Assembly: GCA_031550725.1 (NCBI GenBank)
Contig: JAVBOH010000008.1
Location: 454,983 to 518,982, forward strand
Source: UBA946 sp031550725
GTDB taxonomy: Bacteria; Bacillota; Clostridia; Oscillospirales; Ruminococcaceae
Length of the DNA stretch: 64,000 nt
Reading direction: 5' to 3'
In this document: piece after piece, positions 9,360 through 17,932 of the stretch
How the letters are laid out: every line of letters begins with the position of its first letter
Position numbering within the stretch: position 1 is the stretch's first letter
Translations under genes and position numbers: made by a program
Notes under the pieces: generated by a model
Databases searched by the model: none
What the model saw: the letters and a program-made list of their open reading frames with translations, nothing else
Told to the model about the DNA's origin: nothing

Positions 9360-11663
9360 ATGGGCACTACATCATCAGCTTCTTCTACTTCAGCTTCGTC
9401 AACCATGTCTAATTTAAACAGAATGGCAGGTCTTGCTTCAGGTCTTGATACAGAAAGTCTTGTTAAAGCTATGGCTGCCAACAGCTTGAAAAGATATAAT
9501 AGAAAAGCTTCAAAACTCCAAACTTTACAGTGGAAACAGGAGGCTTACCGTAATCAGATTACTACACTTAAATCTTTCAGTGACAAGTATCTGACTGCTA
9601 CTTCAAAGACTTCTCTTATGCTTTCATCCAGTTTGTCAAAGAAACTCGCAACATCTTCTAACAACTTGGTTGGAGTTTCTGCAACAGGCAGTGCTAAGGA
9701 GGCTACTTATACTATTACCTCCTCTACTGCTGCTACTAAATCTTCATTAACTAGTGCTAGCAATATCATGAATTCCAATGTTAAACTTGATTTTTCTAAA
9801 TTTGATGTTGCTGATAAGCTTAGTGCTGCGAATACTGCTTTAGATAAAGCTCAGGGCAAGTATAACACTGCTGCATATGACTTTGGCAGCAAATCACTTG
9901 ATTATGCTGATTTCATGATTGATTTTGCTAAGGAGGGCAGTTTCACAGATGCTTTTGCCAGCAAGTATGGCGGAACTTCATGGGAAGAAGCTTATAACGG
10001 TTTAAAGGCTCAGCTTGATGAGGCAGACCCGACTGCTGATAATACTGAATTGTATAAAAAGATTTCCGAGTTCGCTGGTGATATTCAGAAAAATGTAAGC
10101 GATGCCGATATAAAGGAGTCTGCTAATACTGCTCCAGTTGATGCTTTGATAAAAAGTGAAAGTGCTTTAAAAACTGCTAAAACTAATCTTGAAGATGCTA
10201 CAAAAGCACAGAAAACTGCTGAAACTAATAATACTAAGGGACTTACAACTGATATTAAGGTTACTTTGGACGGTAAAACTAAAACTATTAGTCTTTCAGG
10301 TGTTAAGAGCAGCGAAGATGCTAAGAGCCAGTTTATTAGTGACCTCAACAGTGCATTTGGTTTGACAGGTGAGGGTAAAAATACATTTGCACTTGATGAA
10401 AATGGTAATTTGTCATATAAAAATAACGAGGAAGATGGTATACACCATACATTCAGCGTTGGCTATAATACAACTGTTGGTTTGGCTAATACCGTTTATG
10501 GTGACGTATCTGCAAATGATTCAATCGGTTCTATCAGCTTTGGCACACCACTTGAATTTGTTACTGGTGAAGACGGCAAAAAGACTTGCTCATTAAATGT
10601 TAATGGTAAGGACTTCTCGTTTACTGCTGATACAAGTGTTACCACTATGATGAATACTATCAACAACGCTAATCTTGGCGTTAAGATGACTTTCTCAAGC
10701 TTTAACCAGTCATTTAAGCTTGAGTCTACTGAAACTGGTGCTAATAACGAGATTAATGTTTCCGGTTCTTTGGCTGATTCATTGTTCGGTACAGGTGCTA
10801 CTCGTGTTGAGGGTCAAAATTCAAAGATTACTATTTCCGCAGACGGCGGCGAAGAAGCAACCTATACAAGTTCAAGTAATATTTTCACATTTGATGGTAC
10901 TTCTATTGATGTTTCTAAGCTCGGTACTTTCGAAGCTGGTGTTAATGGTGCAGAGGCTGTCACTGTTTCTACTACTAAGGATATTAGTGGTACTAAGGAG
11001 TTTATTGTTAATTTCATTAATGATTACAACACTTTGATTGAGGGTATTCGTAAGGAAATGACAACCTCACGTCCTAAGTCAAATGGTTCATTCTATGATC
11101 CACTTACCGAAGATCAGCGTAACGAAATGACAACTGAAGAAATTGATAAGTGGGAAAGTCAGGCTAAGGTTGGTTTGCTTTATCAGGACAGCTACCTTAA
11201 CAACGTTCTTATGGATCTTCAGAATACAATGTCTAAGGCTTATGGCGGTATGACACTTGCTGACATGGGTATCAAGTCTAAGGACTGGACTGATTACGGC
11301 AAGCTTTCTATCGACGAAGATAAGCTTGACAAATTCCTTATGGAAAACAGTGAAAAGGCTACTGACTTCTTTACTAACATTAATGAGGGTCTTGGCAGAA
11401 GATTATCAACTACAATTGATAAGGCTATTTCCACTACTTCTGGTAAGGTGGGCTATCTTTCTGGATTTGCTGGTGTCGCAAACACTGGTACTGACAAGAA
11501 AAATGCGCTTTATAACGAAATTAGCTCTCTCCAGAAGGTTGTTTCTGATCTTAAGACAAGATATGAAAAGGAAATGGAACGTTACTGGAGCAGATTTACT
11601 ACTCTTGAAACTTATATTAGTAAAATGAACTCACAGTCAAGTATTTTTAACAGTGATTATTAA
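9360..11663 (+). CDS. fliD: Flagellar filament cap protein FliD
   Basis: 767 residues, longer than the typical roughly 450-500. The N-terminal NRMAGLASGLDTESLVKAM and C-terminal TRYEKEMERYWSRFTTLETY regions are the conserved coiled-coil FliD ends. The middle is Ala/Ser/Thr/Lys-rich and carries the extra length, probably additional cap surface domains. FliD caps the growing filament and polymerises flagellin. Start ATG 9360 follows AAAGGACG. fliS, the flagellin chaperone gene, is next. Confidence 0.92.
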   Translation: MGTTSSASSTSASSTMSNLNRMAGLASGLDTESLVKAMAANSLKRYNRKASKLQTLQWKQEAYRNQITTLKSFSDKYLTATSKTSLMLSSSLSKKLATSSNNLVGVSATGSAKEATYTITSSTAATKSSLTSASNIMNSNVKLDFSKFDVADKLSAANTALDKAQGKYNTAAYDFGSKSLDYADFMIDFAKEGSFTDAFASKYGGTSWEEAYNGLKAQLDEADPTADNTELYKKISEFAGDIQKNVSDADIKESANTAPVDALIKSESALKTAKTNLEDATKAQKTAETNNTKGLTTDIKVTLDGKTKTISLSGVKSSEDAKSQFISDLNSAFGLTGEGKNTFALDENGNLSYKNNEEDGIHHTFSVGYNTTVGLANTVYGDVSANDSIGSISFGTPLEFVTGEDGKKTCSLNVNGKDFSFTADTSVTTMMNTINNANLGVKMTFSSFNQSFKLESTETGANNEINVSGSLADSLFGTGATRVEGQNSKITISADGGEEATYTSSSNIFTFDGTSIDVSKLGTFEAGVNGAEAVTVSTTKDISGTKEFIVNFINDYNTLIEGIRKEMTTSRPKSNGSFYDPLTEDQRNEMTTEEIDKWESQAKVGLLYQDSYLNNVLMDLQNTMSKAYGGMTLADMGIKSKDWTDYGKLSIDEDKLDKFLMENSEKATDFFTNINEGLGRRLSTTIDKAISTTSGKVGYLSGFAGVANTGTDKKNALYNEISSLQKVVSDLKTRYEKEMERYWSRFTTLETYISKMNSQSSIFNSDY

Positions 11664-11709
11664 GATTATTTACCTTAATCGTTACGTTTTGTAAAGGATG
11701 GCTATTACA

Positions 11710-12075
11710 ATGATTCAAAATCCATACCAGAAATTTATGCAGCAAACTGTTACCACTATGACGCCTGCCGAGCTGCTGCTCGCTCTGTATGACAAAGCAA
11801 TCCTTGAGCTTAATAAAAGTATTCTTTATATTGAACAGAATGACATCCAGAAAGCACACAGCTCACTTCGCAGAGTTAGTGATATTGTTGAGGCTCTTGA
11901 TGGCAGTTTGAAAGTCAAATACGAAATCACTGAGCATTTGTCAAATATGTATAAATATTTCCGTGAACAGCTTACTCGTGCTAATGTGAGAAAAGATACT
12001 AAAATCATTAAGGATTTAATTCCAATGTTTACCGAAATCCGTGATGCTTTTGCTGAGGCTAATAAAAGTGCGTGA
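11710..12075 (+). CDS. fliS: Flagellin export chaperone FliS
   Basis: 121 residues starting MIQNPYQKFMQQTVTTMTPA and followed by ELLLALYDKAILELNKS, the FliS family pattern. FliS binds the C-terminus of flagellin in the cytoplasm and stops premature polymerisation. AAAGG (11693-11697) is 12 bases from ATG 11710; the ATG at 11698 touches the ribosome site and is rejected. It follows fliD in the usual order. Confidence 0.93.
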   Translation: MIQNPYQKFMQQTVTTMTPAELLLALYDKAILELNKSILYIEQNDIQKAHSSLRRVSDIVEALDGSLKVKYEITEHLSNMYKYFREQLTRANVRKDTKIIKDLIPMFTEIRDAFAEANKSA

Positions 12076-12111
12076 CTAATCTCCGCTTAGGACATCAAGA
12101 ACTTTAATAAT

Positions 12112-12142
12112 GAAAAGCATGGTATTATATACCATGCTTTTC
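12112..12142. repeat. Perfect 14-bp inverted repeat between fliS and next gene
   Basis: GAAAAGCATGGTAT (12112-12125), loop TAT, ATACCATGCTTTTC (12129-12142). There is no T-run, so it is not a standard terminator; it may stabilise or attenuate the late flagellar transcript. Confidence 0.6.
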
Positions 12143-12175
12143 ATAAATATTTACGACTGGAGGATGGGCATTTCT

Positions 12176-12643
12176 ATGAATAAGAAACTCATTGAGCTTA
12201 TGGATAAAAAAATATCTGAGCTCCAGCGTTTTAATGAAATAACCAACGACATGCTCTATGAAGATATTGATGGTGTTGGTCAGATTATTGAGGAACGTGA
12301 AAAAATCGTTGCTAATGTTGAGGGTATTTCTGTCGAGATTAAACAATACATAAGTGAACAGTCGATGGAGCATCAGGCTCAGATTAAGGCTCTTTTTAAG
12401 TTCGAGGATATCGGTGAGATTAATGATGATTTAGCTAAGCTGCAGGATAAAATTTTCGAACAGCATCAGCTAAAAGAATTAATCAAGGAAAATGATGGCA
12501 GCGTTGTAGGTCGCCTTAAGGCTATGCAAAGTGAACTTATCGCTGAGATGGGGGCTGCATCAAAGGCGAAGAAAGTCGCTGATTATTTTTCACAGACTTC
12601 AATTGACCTTAGTAAAGGGTCACGCTTTAATACCTCAAATTAG
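12176..12643 (+). CDS. Small helical protein, possible FlgN/FliT-type flagellar chaperone
   Basis: 155 residues, almost entirely charged helix and coiled coil (ISELQRFNEITNDMLYEDID, EEREKIVANVEGISVEIKQY), with no membrane segment. It is the last gene of the late operon, right after fliS, where fliT-like chaperone genes commonly sit. The C-terminus FSQTSIDLSKGSRFNT is not familiar. ATG 12176 is preferred with GGAGG at 12159-12163; ATG 12164 abuts that site. I do not recognise it by sequence alone. It shares size and helical style with the flgN-like gene at 4697. Confidence 0.45.
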   Translation: MNKKLIELMDKKISELQRFNEITNDMLYEDIDGVGQIIEEREKIVANVEGISVEIKQYISEQSMEHQAQIKALFKFEDIGEINDDLAKLQDKIFEQHQLKELIKENDGSVVGRLKAMQSELIAEMGAASKAKKVADYFSQTSIDLSKGSRFNTSN

Positions 12644-12651
12644 TTTTTGTG

Positions 12652-12688
12652 GTCTGCCTTTGTTTTTTACTTAGGCAGACTTTATAAT
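12652..12688 (+). terminator. Terminator of the late flagellar operon
   Basis: Perfect 8-bp stem GTCTGCCT (12652-12659) and AGGCAGAC (12673-12680) with a T-rich loop, followed by TTTATAAT. Confidence 0.6.
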
Positions 12689-12691
12689 GAT

Positions 12692-12768
12692 GTGCCTGTA
12701 GCTCAGCTGGATAGAGCGACAGACTCCGACTCTGTAGGCCGCAGGTTCGACTCCTGTCAGGCACACCA
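12692..12768 (+). tRNA. tRNA-Arg (anticodon CCG)
   Basis: A 77-nt cloverleaf: acceptor GTGCCTG pairs with CAGGCAC, D-arm GCTC/GAGC, anticodon stem ACAGA/TCTGT with loop CTCCGAC giving anticodon CCG (reads CGG), and T-loop TTCGACT. The terminal CCA is encoded. It stands alone between the late flagellar operon and nadB. Confidence 0.95.
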
Positions 12769-12774
12769 ATGAAA

Positions 12775-12820
12775 AGCGGTTACATGAAAATTAATTCATG
12801 TAACCGCTAGTTTTATTTTA
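12775..12820. terminator. Strong hairpin terminator after the tRNA, converging with nadB
   Basis: 14-bp stem AGCGGTTACATGAA (12775-12788) and TTCATGTAACCGCT (12795-12808), followed on the plus strand by AGTTTTATTTTA. It separates the tRNA from the minus-strand nadB, whose stop is at 12818. Confidence 0.75.
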
Positions 12821-14296
12821 TATAACTTCCTTCAAAATCAAATATGCAACTGTACATAATGATTTCGCTTCAACATAATTATGATCGATAATATAGTTGC
12901 CGCTTTCAAGTAAATTCTTTATTTCTGATATACGTTCAAAGCCTTGAAGTGCCTCTTTCATATCAGGAATTACAAAATATGACTTCTGCATGATGTGCCT
13001 TATTTCTGTGCGCAGACCTTGTGGAATTGCTTTTGCATCTTCATTAAAAGTAAACTTATAATCTTCAAGGCTATCACTTGTTACAATGGAATTCTGTGAC
13101 TTTTCAGCGATATCCAATGCCGCCTGTCTGCCAAACACAAGTGCCTCGAGCAGCGAATTTGATGCTAGTCTGTTGTTTCCATGGACACCAGTATGAGAAC
13201 ACTCGCCGACTGCATAAAGTCCGTCAATTGATGTGCATGACTTTGTATTAACATTTATACCGCCCATCAGGTAATGCTGACATGGATATATCGGAATACG
13301 GTCCTTTGTCATGTCAATGCCCTGTTCAAGCAGATATTTGTATATCATTGGGAAACGTTTCTTTAAAAAGTCCGCATCCTTATGTGTTATGTCAAGATAA
13401 AATTCGTCCGACTCAATACGTTTTGCTTCCATCACAATAGAGTGCGAAACAACATCACGAGGTGCAAGCTCAAGGCGTTCATCATAATTATGCATGAAAC
13501 GCTCGCCGTCTTTATTAAGCAAATATGCTCCCTCGCCACGGACAGCCTCGGATATCAAAAAGCATTCCCTTGAATCCTCTTTCATGTTGCTGAATGCTGT
13601 TGGATGAAACTGAACAAGTGACAAATTTTTTATATCCGCCCCCAAATCATAGGAAAGTGATATGCCGTCACCTGTGGCAATTGCAGAGTTAGTTGTATAC
13701 TCATAAACCCTGCCAATACCGCCAGTCGCAATCACCATGTAGCGTGAGCAGTATGTATCATGCTCGCCGTTTAAACTGATATCACAGGCAAAACCTGTTG
13801 ACAAACCTGTCCCTGTCTTTTTAATTCGGCATAATAGTGCCTGTTCTAAGACAGTAACATTAGGCAGCGCTTTTACAGCAGCCTGCAGTTTAGTTGTTAT
13901 CTCAAATCCTGTTGAATCCTTGTGATGAAAAATACGTCTGCGTGAATGCCCACCCTCAAGCGTACGGTGCAGCTCGCCATCCTCATCCTTATCAAAGTCA
14001 ACACCTAGGTTGAGTATTGTTTCTATCTCACTTGCAGCCTCGTTTACAAGCACCTTAATGGAGTCAGGATTATTCTTAAAACCTCCTGCAACCAAGGTGT
14101 CATTTGTATGGAGCTGAACATTGTCATCTGTTGGCTTATAAACAGCCGCAATGCCGCCTTGTGCAAGTGCGGAGTTGCATAATATAAGGTCTCGCTTTGT
14201 TATAAGCAGTATTTTAAAATGAGGCGGCAGATTAAGAGCGGTATAAAGTCCGCCTGCTCCTGTTCCTGCAATAATGACGTCATAGTTGTTTGCCAT
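12818..14296 (-). CDS. nadB: L-aspartate oxidase NadB
   Basis: 492 residues. FAD-binding Rossmann start VIIAGTGAGGLYTALNL; conserved substrate region LEGGHSRRRIFHHKDSTG; family motif GIGRVYEYTTNSAIATGDGI; C-terminal TGVHGNNRLASNSLLEALVF. It oxidises L-aspartate to iminoaspartate, the first step of de novo NAD synthesis. nadA and nadC, the usual operon partners, are absent here, which is unusual for Firmicutes. The C-terminal helical domain is slightly short compared with longer NadB forms. A promoter lies upstream at 14363-14391. Confidence 0.93.
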   Translation of the reverse strand: MANNYDVIIAGTGAGGLYTALNLPPHFKILLITKRDLILCNSALAQGGIAAVYKPTDDNVQLHTNDTLVAGGFKNNPDSIKVLVNEAASEIETILNLGVDFDKDEDGELHRTLEGGHSRRRIFHHKDSTGFEITTKLQAAVKALPNVTVLEQALLCRIKKTGTGLSTGFACDISLNGEHDTYCSRYMVIATGGIGRVYEYTTNSAIATGDGISLSYDLGADIKNLSLVQFHPTAFSNMKEDSRECFLISEAVRGEGAYLLNKDGERFMHNYDERLELAPRDVVSHSIVMEAKRIESDEFYLDITHKDADFLKKRFPMIYKYLLEQGIDMTKDRIPIYPCQHYLMGGINVNTKSCTSIDGLYAVGECSHTGVHGNNRLASNSLLEALVFGRQAALDIAEKSQNSIVTSDSLEDYKFTFNEDAKAIPQGLRTEIRHIMQKSYFVIPDMKEALQGFERISEIKNLLESGNYIIDHNYVEAKSLCTVAYLILKEVI

Positions 14297-14362
14297 ATCA
14301 AATTATCTTCTTTCCCCATGTAATAATCTTAAGTATTTTGCATAAATACAGATACTTATTTT

Positions 14363-14391
14363 ATTATAACACATACCATAAAAAAATGCAA
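14363..14391 (-). promoter_or_regulatory. Sigma-A-like promoter of nadB
   Basis: On the minus strand TTGCAT (14391-14386), 17-bp spacer, TATAAT (14368-14363). The leader contains TAAGTAT and ATACTTA as an inverted pair; I cannot match it to a known NiaR site. Confidence 0.65.
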
Positions 14392-14429
14392 ATACTGATA
14401 AAAAATTATCAATTAAAAGTGATAGGCTT

Positions 14430-14500
14430 TATAGAATAAAAAACAGAGGCACTTTCATATACTAATCATTGATTAATATTTTATAAAAGTAACCTCTGTT
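14430..14500 (-). terminator. Terminator of the Xre regulator gene
   Basis: Outer arms AACAGAGG (14442-14449) and CCTCTGTT (14493-14500) enclose further pairing, ACTTT/AAAGT and TAATCA/TGATTA. On the minus strand the stem is followed by a T-rich tail, fitting the end of the gene that stops at 14533. Confidence 0.6.
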
Positions 14501-14532
14501 AAAAGATAGTATTAATGCAAAATTCAAGACAT

Positions 14533-14757
14533 TTATTGCTTTTTTCTTCGATATGGATTTTTTGTGTCAGTAATACCCATTAGGTAATCAACGCTGGTGT
14601 CATAAAAATATGCCAGTTTTTCCATTGTTGGTAATGACGGTGATAATTCGCCTGTTTCATATCGTGAGTATGTTTGCTGTGTAACATTCAAATACTCTGC
14701 AAGCTGTTTTTGTATTAAATCACTGTCTTCCCTCAAATCACGTATTCTGAGTTTCAT
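14533..14757 (-). CDS. Xre-family helix-turn-helix regulator
   Basis: 74 residues that are almost only a cro/C1-type HTH: IQKQLAEYLNVTQQTYSRYE with GELSPSLPTMEKLAYFY, then DTSVDYLMGITD, typical of small SinR/Xre regulators. ATG 14757 has GGGAG upstream; the TTG at 14763 is not needed. Two inverted copies of a 14-bp sequence flank its upstream region (14776-14789 and 14887-14900), suggesting autoregulation. Target genes are not evident; spoVAC lies upstream in the same direction. Confidence 0.85.
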   Translation of the reverse strand: MKLRIRDLREDSDLIQKQLAEYLNVTQQTYSRYETGELSPSLPTMEKLAYFYDTSVDYLMGITDTKNPYRRKKQ

Positions 14758-14775
14758 TAGCAATCTCTCCCAAAT

Positions 14776-14789
14776 TAATATACCATTAT
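14776..14789. promoter_or_regulatory. Operator-like site, proximal copy
   Basis: TAATATACCATTAT; its exact reverse complement occurs at 14887-14900. This copy lies immediately upstream of the ribosome site of the Xre regulator gene. Confidence 0.5.
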
Positions 14790-14886
14790 TTATATTATGA
14801 CACAGTTTTTCAACAGATAATGAATATACACGATATTAGAATAGCGTTTTTTCTAGGTAATATCTGGCGTCGTGACATTATTTTAC

Positions 14887-14900
14887 ATAATGGTATATTA
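14887..14900. promoter_or_regulatory. Operator-like site, distal copy
   Basis: ATAATGGTATATTA, the inverted copy of the 14776-14789 site, 97 bp away and just before the end of spoVAC. The spacing would allow two regulator dimers to loop or block the promoter region. Confidence 0.5.
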
Positions 14901-14925
14901 TGGAATATATCTAATGCTGTTAACA

Positions 14926-15366
14926 TTATTTTAGAAAAAAGTAGTATATAAATCCATATATAACAGATGCAATTGTACCATATAAAATTACTGGACCTGC
15001 TATTATAAATACTTTTGCACCAAGCCCCATGATAAAACCTTCCGATTTAAACTCAAGTGCAGGGGATACCACTGCGTTTGCAAAACCCGTAATCGGAACT
15101 AGTGTACCAGCTCCGCCATGCTTTGCAAGCTTGTCATATAAACCTAAGCCTGTTAAAATCGCACTGATTATAACTAGCGTTATTGAAGTCCATGCTGCTG
15201 ATGCTAAATCGCCAATCCCTGTTGCTTTGTAGATATCCAGTATTGCCTGACCTATCATGCAGATTGTTCCGCCTATTAAAAATGCCTTTGGTATGTCAAC
15301 CCATGTCTTTGAATTTGGTGACGCTTTTTTTATCATTTCCTGATATTGTTCTTGTGTTACGCTCAT
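14926..15366 (-). CDS. spoVAC: Stage V sporulation protein AC (SpoVAC)
   Basis: 146 residues with several membrane segments (FLIGGTICMIGQAILDIY, ITLVIISAILTGLGLY, VFIIAGPVILYGTIASVIYG) and the SpoVAC/AEB core AGTLVPITGFANAVVSPALE followed by FKSEGFIMGLGAK. SpoVA proteins form the spore inner-membrane channel that moves calcium-dipicolinate. AAAGGAG precedes the ATG. spoVAD and spoVAE, normally next to it, are not in this window. It sits with gpr, another forespore gene, on the same strand. Confidence 0.92.
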   Translation of the reverse strand: MSVTQEQYQEMIKKASPNSKTWVDIPKAFLIGGTICMIGQAILDIYKATGIGDLASAAWTSITLVIISAILTGLGLYDKLAKHGGAGTLVPITGFANAVVSPALEFKSEGFIMGLGAKVFIIAGPVILYGTIASVIYGFIYYFFLK

Positions 15367-15547
15367 TTTTTATTTCTCCTTTATATTTCATTGCATGGTT
15401 ATATTCTTTGCGATATGATGACATCAAAAATATTACATATGGTGTATATCATATCCGATAAATGCACCATACTTGGTGTTCCTACAAATTAATCCCAATG
15501 TTAATTTTTATTATTATTTGTTATATTCAGAGATTTATGCAATAATA

Positions 15548-16405
15548 TTAGCTCAATGCATTTATATCTTCCATTGTCAGCGTTGGCTGTGCTGCTTTAT
15601 TTATTGAGAATGAAAGCAGACGTGCTGTGCGTTCTATCAGCTTGTCAATATCCCTTGGGGTTACCATCATATTTGGCAAATGCTTATTTGGCGACTCGCC
15701 TGTGATGTTTTCAACGATTGTGTGCATATCAACAACAGTCGGCACGCCTATTGCTATTACTGGTACGCCTAGAGTTGATTTTGACAGCTCTTTTCGACGA
15801 TTTTGCACTCCTGAACCGGGAGAAATTCCTGTATCGCTTAGCTGTATTGTTGTACCTAGCCTTGATATATCGGAGCAGGCGAGTGCATCTATAACGTACA
15901 CGCAATTAGGATGAGTTTTTTCACACACTGCGGATATAATTTCTGCCGCTTCAATTCCTGTTTGTCCAAGCACACCTGGTGACAGTGCTGATACATTTCC
16001 AAGCTCAGTCAGTTCGTTGTCATCCGGCAGCTCATCCTTTAGGTGTCTTGTTGCGATAACATGAGAAATAACCTGCGGACCTAAGGCGTCAGGTGTTATA
16101 TCTGCATTTCCAAGTCCGACAACAAGTATGCTTTTATTGTCACTTCCGCTTAAATTTAATAGTTCATCTGCAATGTTTGATACTTGCTCATTAAAATCCT
16201 GCGGACTTGCTGAAAGTCTGTCCGTTTCAATTGTGATGTAACGCCCCTTTGGCTTACCCATTCGCAAAGCTGCCATTTCATCTGTTATGATAATTTCTGT
16301 TATTGTTGCCGCACTGCTTTTGCGTATTTTTCGCTTTACTCCCTTTGGCAGTGATTTGGCATCCTCATCAATCATTTCAACCGCAAGGTCTGTTCTGGCT
16401 GACAT
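15548..16405 (-). CDS. gpr: Germination protease Gpr
   Basis: 285 residues. The N-terminus MSARTDLAVEM carries the RTDLA sequence of the Gpr processing site, and the body has the family motifs ILVVGLGNADITPDALGP, YVIDALACSDISRLGTTIQL, DTGISPGSGVQNRRKELS and GVPTVVDM. Gpr degrades small acid-soluble spore proteins during germination. The ATG at 16405 is chosen because GAAAGG lies 12 bases upstream; the ATGs at 16417 and 16414 abut that site. It is somewhat shorter than the Bacillus enzyme. The neighbouring divergent rpsT is a common arrangement in Firmicutes. Confidence 0.95.
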   Translation of the reverse strand: MSARTDLAVEMIDEDAKSLPKGVKRKIRKSSAATITEIIITDEMAALRMGKPKGRYITIETDRLSASPQDFNEQVSNIADELLNLSGSDNKSILVVGLGNADITPDALGPQVISHVIATRHLKDELPDDNELTELGNVSALSPGVLGQTGIEAAEIISAVCEKTHPNCVYVIDALACSDISRLGTTIQLSDTGISPGSGVQNRRKELSKSTLGVPVIAIGVPTVVDMHTIVENITGESPNKHLPNMMVTPRDIDKLIERTARLLSFSINKAAQPTLTMEDINALS

Positions 16406-16517
16406 TAATATCATCATCCTTTCGATTTTTTGTATATATGGTTATGTTTTACCCCGATATACAGCAATATATCCAAAAGAATAAAGAAATTTTTTATGAT
16501 TTATTTGAAATTGCCTA

Positions 16518-16546
16518 TTGCAAATGGAACGAAAAAATGGTAAAAT
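16518..16546 (+). promoter_or_regulatory. Sigma-A-like promoter for rpsT with long leader
   Basis: TTGCAA (16518-16523), 17 bases, TAAAAT (16541-16546). Transcription would start near 16553, leaving a leader of about 240 nt before rpsT. The leader contains CTGCT/AGCAG pairing and an imperfect hairpin at 16746-16768. Confidence 0.5.
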
Positions 16547-16795
16547 ATCTGTTAGACGTGTTTATGCGTTTATGTAAATTTCCTGCTGGAGCAGTCATAC
16601 TGTCGAGCAGTTTAACAAATATATGGTATTTCAAATTACGGCTTTTTCGGATGAGTCATTACATTCGCTTTTAAGTTTCGTGTCTTTTGTTTGTATATGC
16701 TATGTTTGTTTGGGAAATAATTAATTAGAAAAAAATAACACGAACGGGTTATATTTTAAATATATCCCGATAATTTGAAAGGACGGTCATTTATT

Positions 16796-17059
16796 ATGCC
16801 AAATATTAAATCCGCTAAGAAAAGAGTAAAGGTTAACGCTGCTAAAACTATGCAGAATAAGGATACTAAATCAGAATTAAAAACTATCATCAAGAAGGCT
16901 GATGCTGCTTGCACTGCTAAGTCCGCTGATTCCGATGCTGCTATCAAGCTTGCTATCAAGAAGGTTGATCAGGCTGCTGCTAAGAACATTATGCACAAGA
17001 ACAAGGCTGCTAGAAAAAAATCTCAGCTTGCTAAGAAGTTAAATGCAGCTAAAGCGTAA
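16796..17059 (+). CDS. rpsT: 30S ribosomal protein S20
   Basis: 87 residues, Lys/Ala-rich and helical, starting MPNIKSAKKRVKVNAAKTMQ and ending in the typical KNKAARKKSQLAKKLN, which matches bS20. It binds 16S rRNA in the body of the small subunit. Start ATG 16796 follows GAAAGGACGG; the TTG at 16775 lies upstream of that site and is rejected. It is a single-gene unit with a strong terminator. Confidence 0.97.
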   Translation: MPNIKSAKKRVKVNAAKTMQNKDTKSELKTIIKKADAACTAKSADSDAAIKLAIKKVDQAAAKNIMHKNKAARKKSQLAKKLNAAKA

Positions 17060-17105
17060 AAAAACGCTTTGCAGTTGTGCTTGCTTAATCTAAGAGATGA
17101 AAACA

Positions 17106-17144
17106 GGGTATTCAGACTTTATGGTCTGAATACCCTTCTTTTTG
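17106..17144 (+). terminator. Terminator of rpsT, overlapping a convergent gene
   Basis: Perfect 12-bp stem GGGTATTCAGAC (17106-17117) and GTCTGAATACCC (17124-17135), then TTCTTTTTGG. The right half encodes the last residues of the minus-strand gene ending at 17119. Confidence 0.85.
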
Positions 17145-17859
17145 GTGCTTGATATTTATCCGAAATTCTTTTATTCTTTTTAGATGACTTTGCAATTTCA
17201 AGCATTTCACGCCTGAATGCCTCACGCCTGTCCTCTCGCTCTTTGATTTTGTGTGCACAAAATGCAATTCGCCTTGCAATACGTTCACCATATGTATAAA
17301 AATCAGTAATTTCAATCGTTGTTACGTTTTTTCCGCCGTGGTTGTCATACCACCAGTTGTCAAAGCTGATACCGTTTTCCGTTTTTTCATAGCCCAGCCA
17401 CTCGTAACGTTCACAGAAGTACCTTGCATTTGCTGTGATTGTTAAATGATTTTTTATACAGCTTACTTCGGTAAGCTCGTTTAGCTTTACAAGCCACATC
17501 TTTTTGTAGTATACAAGCTTGCCATCCTGCAGGCAAGTGCGGTAATGCTCTGATATTATCATCACAGAGTCACTTATCTCTATGTAGGTATGCAGCTTGT
17601 GGGATTTTATCATTATTGTGGAAATTATCGAGCCTGTCAGGCATATTATAAAACTATATGCCACACAAAAATATGCGGCATAAATTATTGTTCTGTATAA
17701 AACTGCAGGTGGTTCTTTTGTTGTTGGCAATATTATGAAAAGAAGTACAATTAACACTAGCGAAAGCAATATCGCTGCCGACGGCAGATTTATCAGAAAA
17801 AGCCGCCTGTTGTACTTCGCCGCCAGACGCTTTTCATCTATACGGAATGTTTTATGCAT
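17119..17859 (-). CDS. Membrane protein of unknown function
   Basis: 246 residues. Two membrane helices near the N-terminus (LPSAAILLSLVLIVLLFIIL and IIYAAYFCVAYSFIICLTGS) are followed by a cytosolic region with beta-rich character (YIEISDSVMIISEHYRTC, LVKLNELTEVSCIKNHLTI) and a very basic C-terminal helix (KIKEREDRREAFRREML). The layout of two helices plus a PH-like soluble part recalls YcxB-type proteins, but I do not recognise a family with confidence. ATG 17859 is chosen because GGAGG lies 9 bases upstream. It converges with rpsT and follows the amidase-like gene at 17933 on the same strand. Confidence 0.6.
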   Translation of the reverse strand: MHKTFRIDEKRLAAKYNRRLFLINLPSAAILLSLVLIVLLFIILPTTKEPPAVLYRTIIYAAYFCVAYSFIICLTGSIISTIMIKSHKLHTYIEISDSVMIISEHYRTCLQDGKLVYYKKMWLVKLNELTEVSCIKNHLTITANARYFCERYEWLGYEKTENGISFDNWWYDNHGGKNVTTIEITDFYTYGERIARRIAFCAHKIKEREDRREAFRREMLEIAKSSKKNKRISDKYQAPKRRVFRP

Positions 17860-17932
17860 ATGAATTTTCCTCCACGGCAAATGGGGTTATAAAATATTTA
17901 CAAACGGTCGGTGTTGTTATGTTATTTTTATT

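Noticed and set aside
12683..12688. TATAAT just before the tRNA as its promoter
   Set aside because: It ends only 3 bases before the mature 5' end, too close for a -10 box; it is part of the terminator tail.
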